DNA of 64,000 bases from Butyricimonas faecalis. Its GTDB lineage: Bacteria; Bacteroidota; Bacteroidia; Bacteroidales; Marinifilaceae. Below, in pieces: positions 62,276 through 64,000 of this stretch. Each line of letters starts with the position of its first letter. Position 1 is the first letter of the stretch. Position numbers and translations under genes: made by a program. Under the pieces are notes generated by a model. It worked only from the letters and a program-made list of their open reading frames with translations, searched no databases and had not been told where the DNA came from. The stretch covers positions 248,001-312,000 of the forward strand of contig NZ_CP032819.1 in assembly GCF_003991565.1 (NCBI RefSeq), in the 5' to 3' direction.

Positions 62276-64000
62276 ATGACGGCAATTAACGAAAAGGGGA
62301 TATTGGGGAAATTTCTGGTGTGGCGCGTCCGCTACATCAAGGAAAAGCAATTTATTGTCATGTTAAGCATCCTCGTCGGTATTGTTACCGGACTGGCGGG
62401 AGTCGTGCTGAAAAATATGGTACATTTTACCCACATGTTTTTCACGGAACGGATGCAGGTGGACAGTGGAAACTTGTTTTTCTTTATCTATCCTTTTATC
62501 GGAATATTGCTGACAACACTATTTGTAAAATTCTTCGTGAAAGAAGAGATCAGCCATGGCGTGACGAAAGTGTTGTACGCCATTTCCCGTCGCAACAGTA
62601 TCATCAAGCCGCACAACAACTACACTTCGATGATTGCCAGTACCCTGACCATCGGTTTCGGAGGGTCGGTAGGAACGGAGGCCACCATCGTGTTGACGGG
62701 AGCTTCCATCGGTTCGAACTTGGCACGTCTCTTCCGGATGAACTACAAAGTGATGACCCTGATGATCGGTTGTGGTGCGGCAGGGGCCATTGCCGGGATC
62801 TTTAAAGCCCCGATTGCCGGAATCGTCTTCACGATGGAAGTCTTGATGCTTGACTTGACGATGGCTTCATTGGTACCGTTGATGTTCACGGCCATCACCT
62901 CGTACGTGGTCACCTTCTTCCTCATGGGCGATGGTTTCGTGTTCTCCTATCAGATCACGGATAAATTCGTGATGGCCAATTTCCCTTACTACGTGATACT
63001 GGGAATCTTTGCCGGGATCTTGTCCGTGTATTTCGTTCGGATGAATCTTCGGGTGGAACAATTCTTGGGGCGTATCAAACATACGTGGAAAAGAATAGCT
63101 CTCGGCGGCATCTTGTTAGGTGTCATCATTTTCGTCTTCCCCCCCCTCTATGGTGAAGGTTACACGGCCTTGGATGACATGATGGCCGGGCATTCCGACA
63201 AATTATTGAATAATACCTATTTCTTCGATTTTCGAGATAGTGCATGGATGATGATTCTTTTCGTGGTCGGTTTGACATTCGTCAAAGTGATTGCCACGGC
63301 CTTAACCAATGGTAGTGGGGGTGTTGGTGGTGTTTTTGCACCAAGCCTCTTCACGGGCGGAGTTGCCGGTTACTTGTTGGCAATGTTGATTAACATGAGT
63401 GGAATCCGTATCGTGGAACCCAGTCATTTCGTCTTGGCAGGCATGGCGGGAACGATGTCCGGGGTCATGAAAGCCCCGTTGACAGCCATGTTCTTGATCG
63501 CCGAGATATCCGGAGGCTACGCCTTATTCCTGCCTCTGATGCTGACCTCGGTTATTTCCTACTTGACCAGTCAGGGGATGGAACCTTATTCCATCTATGC
63601 CCGTCGTTTGGCCATGCAGGGAGATTTATTGACACACAACAAAGATAAGGCCGTGTTGACCTTGATGAAATTGAACAAGGTGGTGGAAACGGATTTTAAA
63701 ACGATCGAGGTCGACGCGACCTTAGGTGATCTGGTAAAAGTGGTTTCCAAATCAAGCCGGAACCTGTTTCCTGTTTTGAATTCCAACCAGCAATTACTGG
63801 GGATCGTCTTGTTGGATGACATTCGCAACGTGATGTTTAACCAGGAATTGTATTCGAAAACTTACGTGCGGGATTTCATGACGACGCCTTCCGTGGTGAT
63901 CGACATCAACGATTCCATGGAGGTGGTTATGAAAAAATTCGAAGACACGAAAGCGTGGAACCTGCCTGTTCTTCAAGATCACAAATACATCGGCTTTGTT
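62276..64000 (+). CDS. ClC-family chloride channel/antiporter with CBS domains, truncated by the window end
   Basis: Open from ATG 62276 to the last base: 575 codons without a stop, so the C-terminus is missing. Residues 1-450 form the ClC membrane domain: 'GFGGSVGTEATIVLTGASIGSNLAR' with Glu135 at the gating-glutamate place (GREGP is GTEAT here), and 'GSGGVGGVFAPSLFTGG'. CBS domains begin at about 480 ('TLGDLVKVVSKSSRNLFPVLNS' and the second from about 530). The gating Glu and two CBS copies are typical of Bacteroidetes ClC proteins. Start is 19 nt after the DUF4831 stop. Confidence 0.9.
   Translation, partial: MTAINEKGILGKFLVWRVRYIKEKQFIVMLSILVGIVTGLAGVVLKNMVHFTHMFFTERMQVDSGNLFFFIYPFIGILLTTLFVKFFVKEEISHGVTKVLYAISRRNSIIKPHNNYTSMIASTLTIGFGGSVGTEATIVLTGASIGSNLARLFRMNYKVMTLMIGCGAAGAIAGIFKAPIAGIVFTMEVLMLDLTMASLVPLMFTAITSYVVTFFLMGDGFVFSYQITDKFVMANFPYYVILGIFAGILSVYFVRMNLRVEQFLGRIKHTWKRIALGGILLGVIIFVFPPLYGEGYTALDDMMAGHSDKLLNNTYFFDFRDSAWMMILFVVGLTFVKVIATALTNGSGGVGGVFAPSLFTGGVAGYLLAMLINMSGIRIVEPSHFVLAGMAGTMSGVMKAPLTAMFLIAEISGGYALFLPLMLTSVISYLTSQGMEPYSIYARRLAMQGDLLTHNKDKAVLTLMKLNKVVETDFKTIEVDATLGDLVKVVSKSSRNLFPVLNSNQQLLGIVLLDDIRNVMFNQELYSKTYVRDFMTTPSVVIDINDSMEVVMKKFEDTKAWNLPVLQDHKYIGFV

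Noticed and set aside
62320..62805. 161-codon plus-strand ORF at the end of the window
   Set aside because: It is out of frame with the ClC gene that runs from 62276 to the end; the ClC frame carries the motifs.

Overview
The window is a stretch of Bacteroidales chromosome. Supporting this are a SusC/SusD pair, many Bacteroidetes-type lipoproteins, the -33/-7 promoter style (TTTG ... TAnnTTTG), the DUF4831, DUF4923, DUF3078, DUF6175 and DUF6266 families, and an archaeal/eukaryotic-type prolyl-tRNA synthetase. The mix of a SusCD locus with thioredoxin-like and metallopeptidase-like lipoproteins, the moderate GC content and the long KamA-family enzyme would fit Odoribacteraceae (Butyricimonas or Odoribacter), but that is inference. 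There is no rRNA, CRISPR array, IS element or phage. One tRNA (Thr, anticodon CGT) is present.

Layout: (1) 1-5.7 kb: the end of a SusC/SusD nutrient-uptake locus, with a Mx1-like lipoprotein that lacks the HExxH motif and a protein with two thioredoxin domains. (2) 6-8.1 kb: a solitary KamA-family radical-SAM aminomutase whose substrate-site residues look like those of glutamate rather than lysine 2,3-aminomutase. (3) 8.1-15.7 kb: a tight six-gene operon built around a secreted caspase-like (C14) protease: a small lipoprotein, an LPP20/DUF4384-type protein, the caspase, a barrel protein and two FN3/kelch lipoproteins. (4) 15.7-20.3 kb, minus strand: two DUF6266 proteins followed by a transglutaminase-like protein, and a separate sigma/anti-sigma pair. 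(5) 20.4-29.8 kb, plus strand: a small protein resembling an isolated sigma region 4, a larger transglutaminase-like paralogue, and a run of CsgG-like, DUF6175, LPP20-type and membrane proteins. Regions 3-5 hold envelope-directed genes with recurring LPP20-like modules and are the best candidate for an undescribed envelope system. (6) 30-42.8 kb: a histidine kinase/response regulator pair divergent from a large MacB-type ABC exporter locus. That locus has one ATPase, three A+B permease pairs, the remnant of a further A gene, a TolC-like channel and a membrane-fusion protein. (7) 43-47.2 kb: overlapping GH20 hexosaminidase and GH2 beta-mannosidase lipoproteins, fitting N-glycan core trimming. 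(8) 47.2-64 kb: mostly housekeeping and outer-membrane genes: a TonB-receptor-like barrel, tRNA-Thr, DUF4923, a FadL-like porin with an aromatic-rich lipoprotein, proS, pepT, DUF3078, a POT peptide transporter, nnr, DUF4831 and a ClC channel cut off by the window end.

How the genes may work together: the sigma/anti-sigma pair and the palindrome next to it sit between the two transglutaminase-like genes, so both arms could answer one envelope signal. The caspase operon converges on the same block, with a 15-nt overlap of stop ends. None of this wiring is proven by sequence alone.
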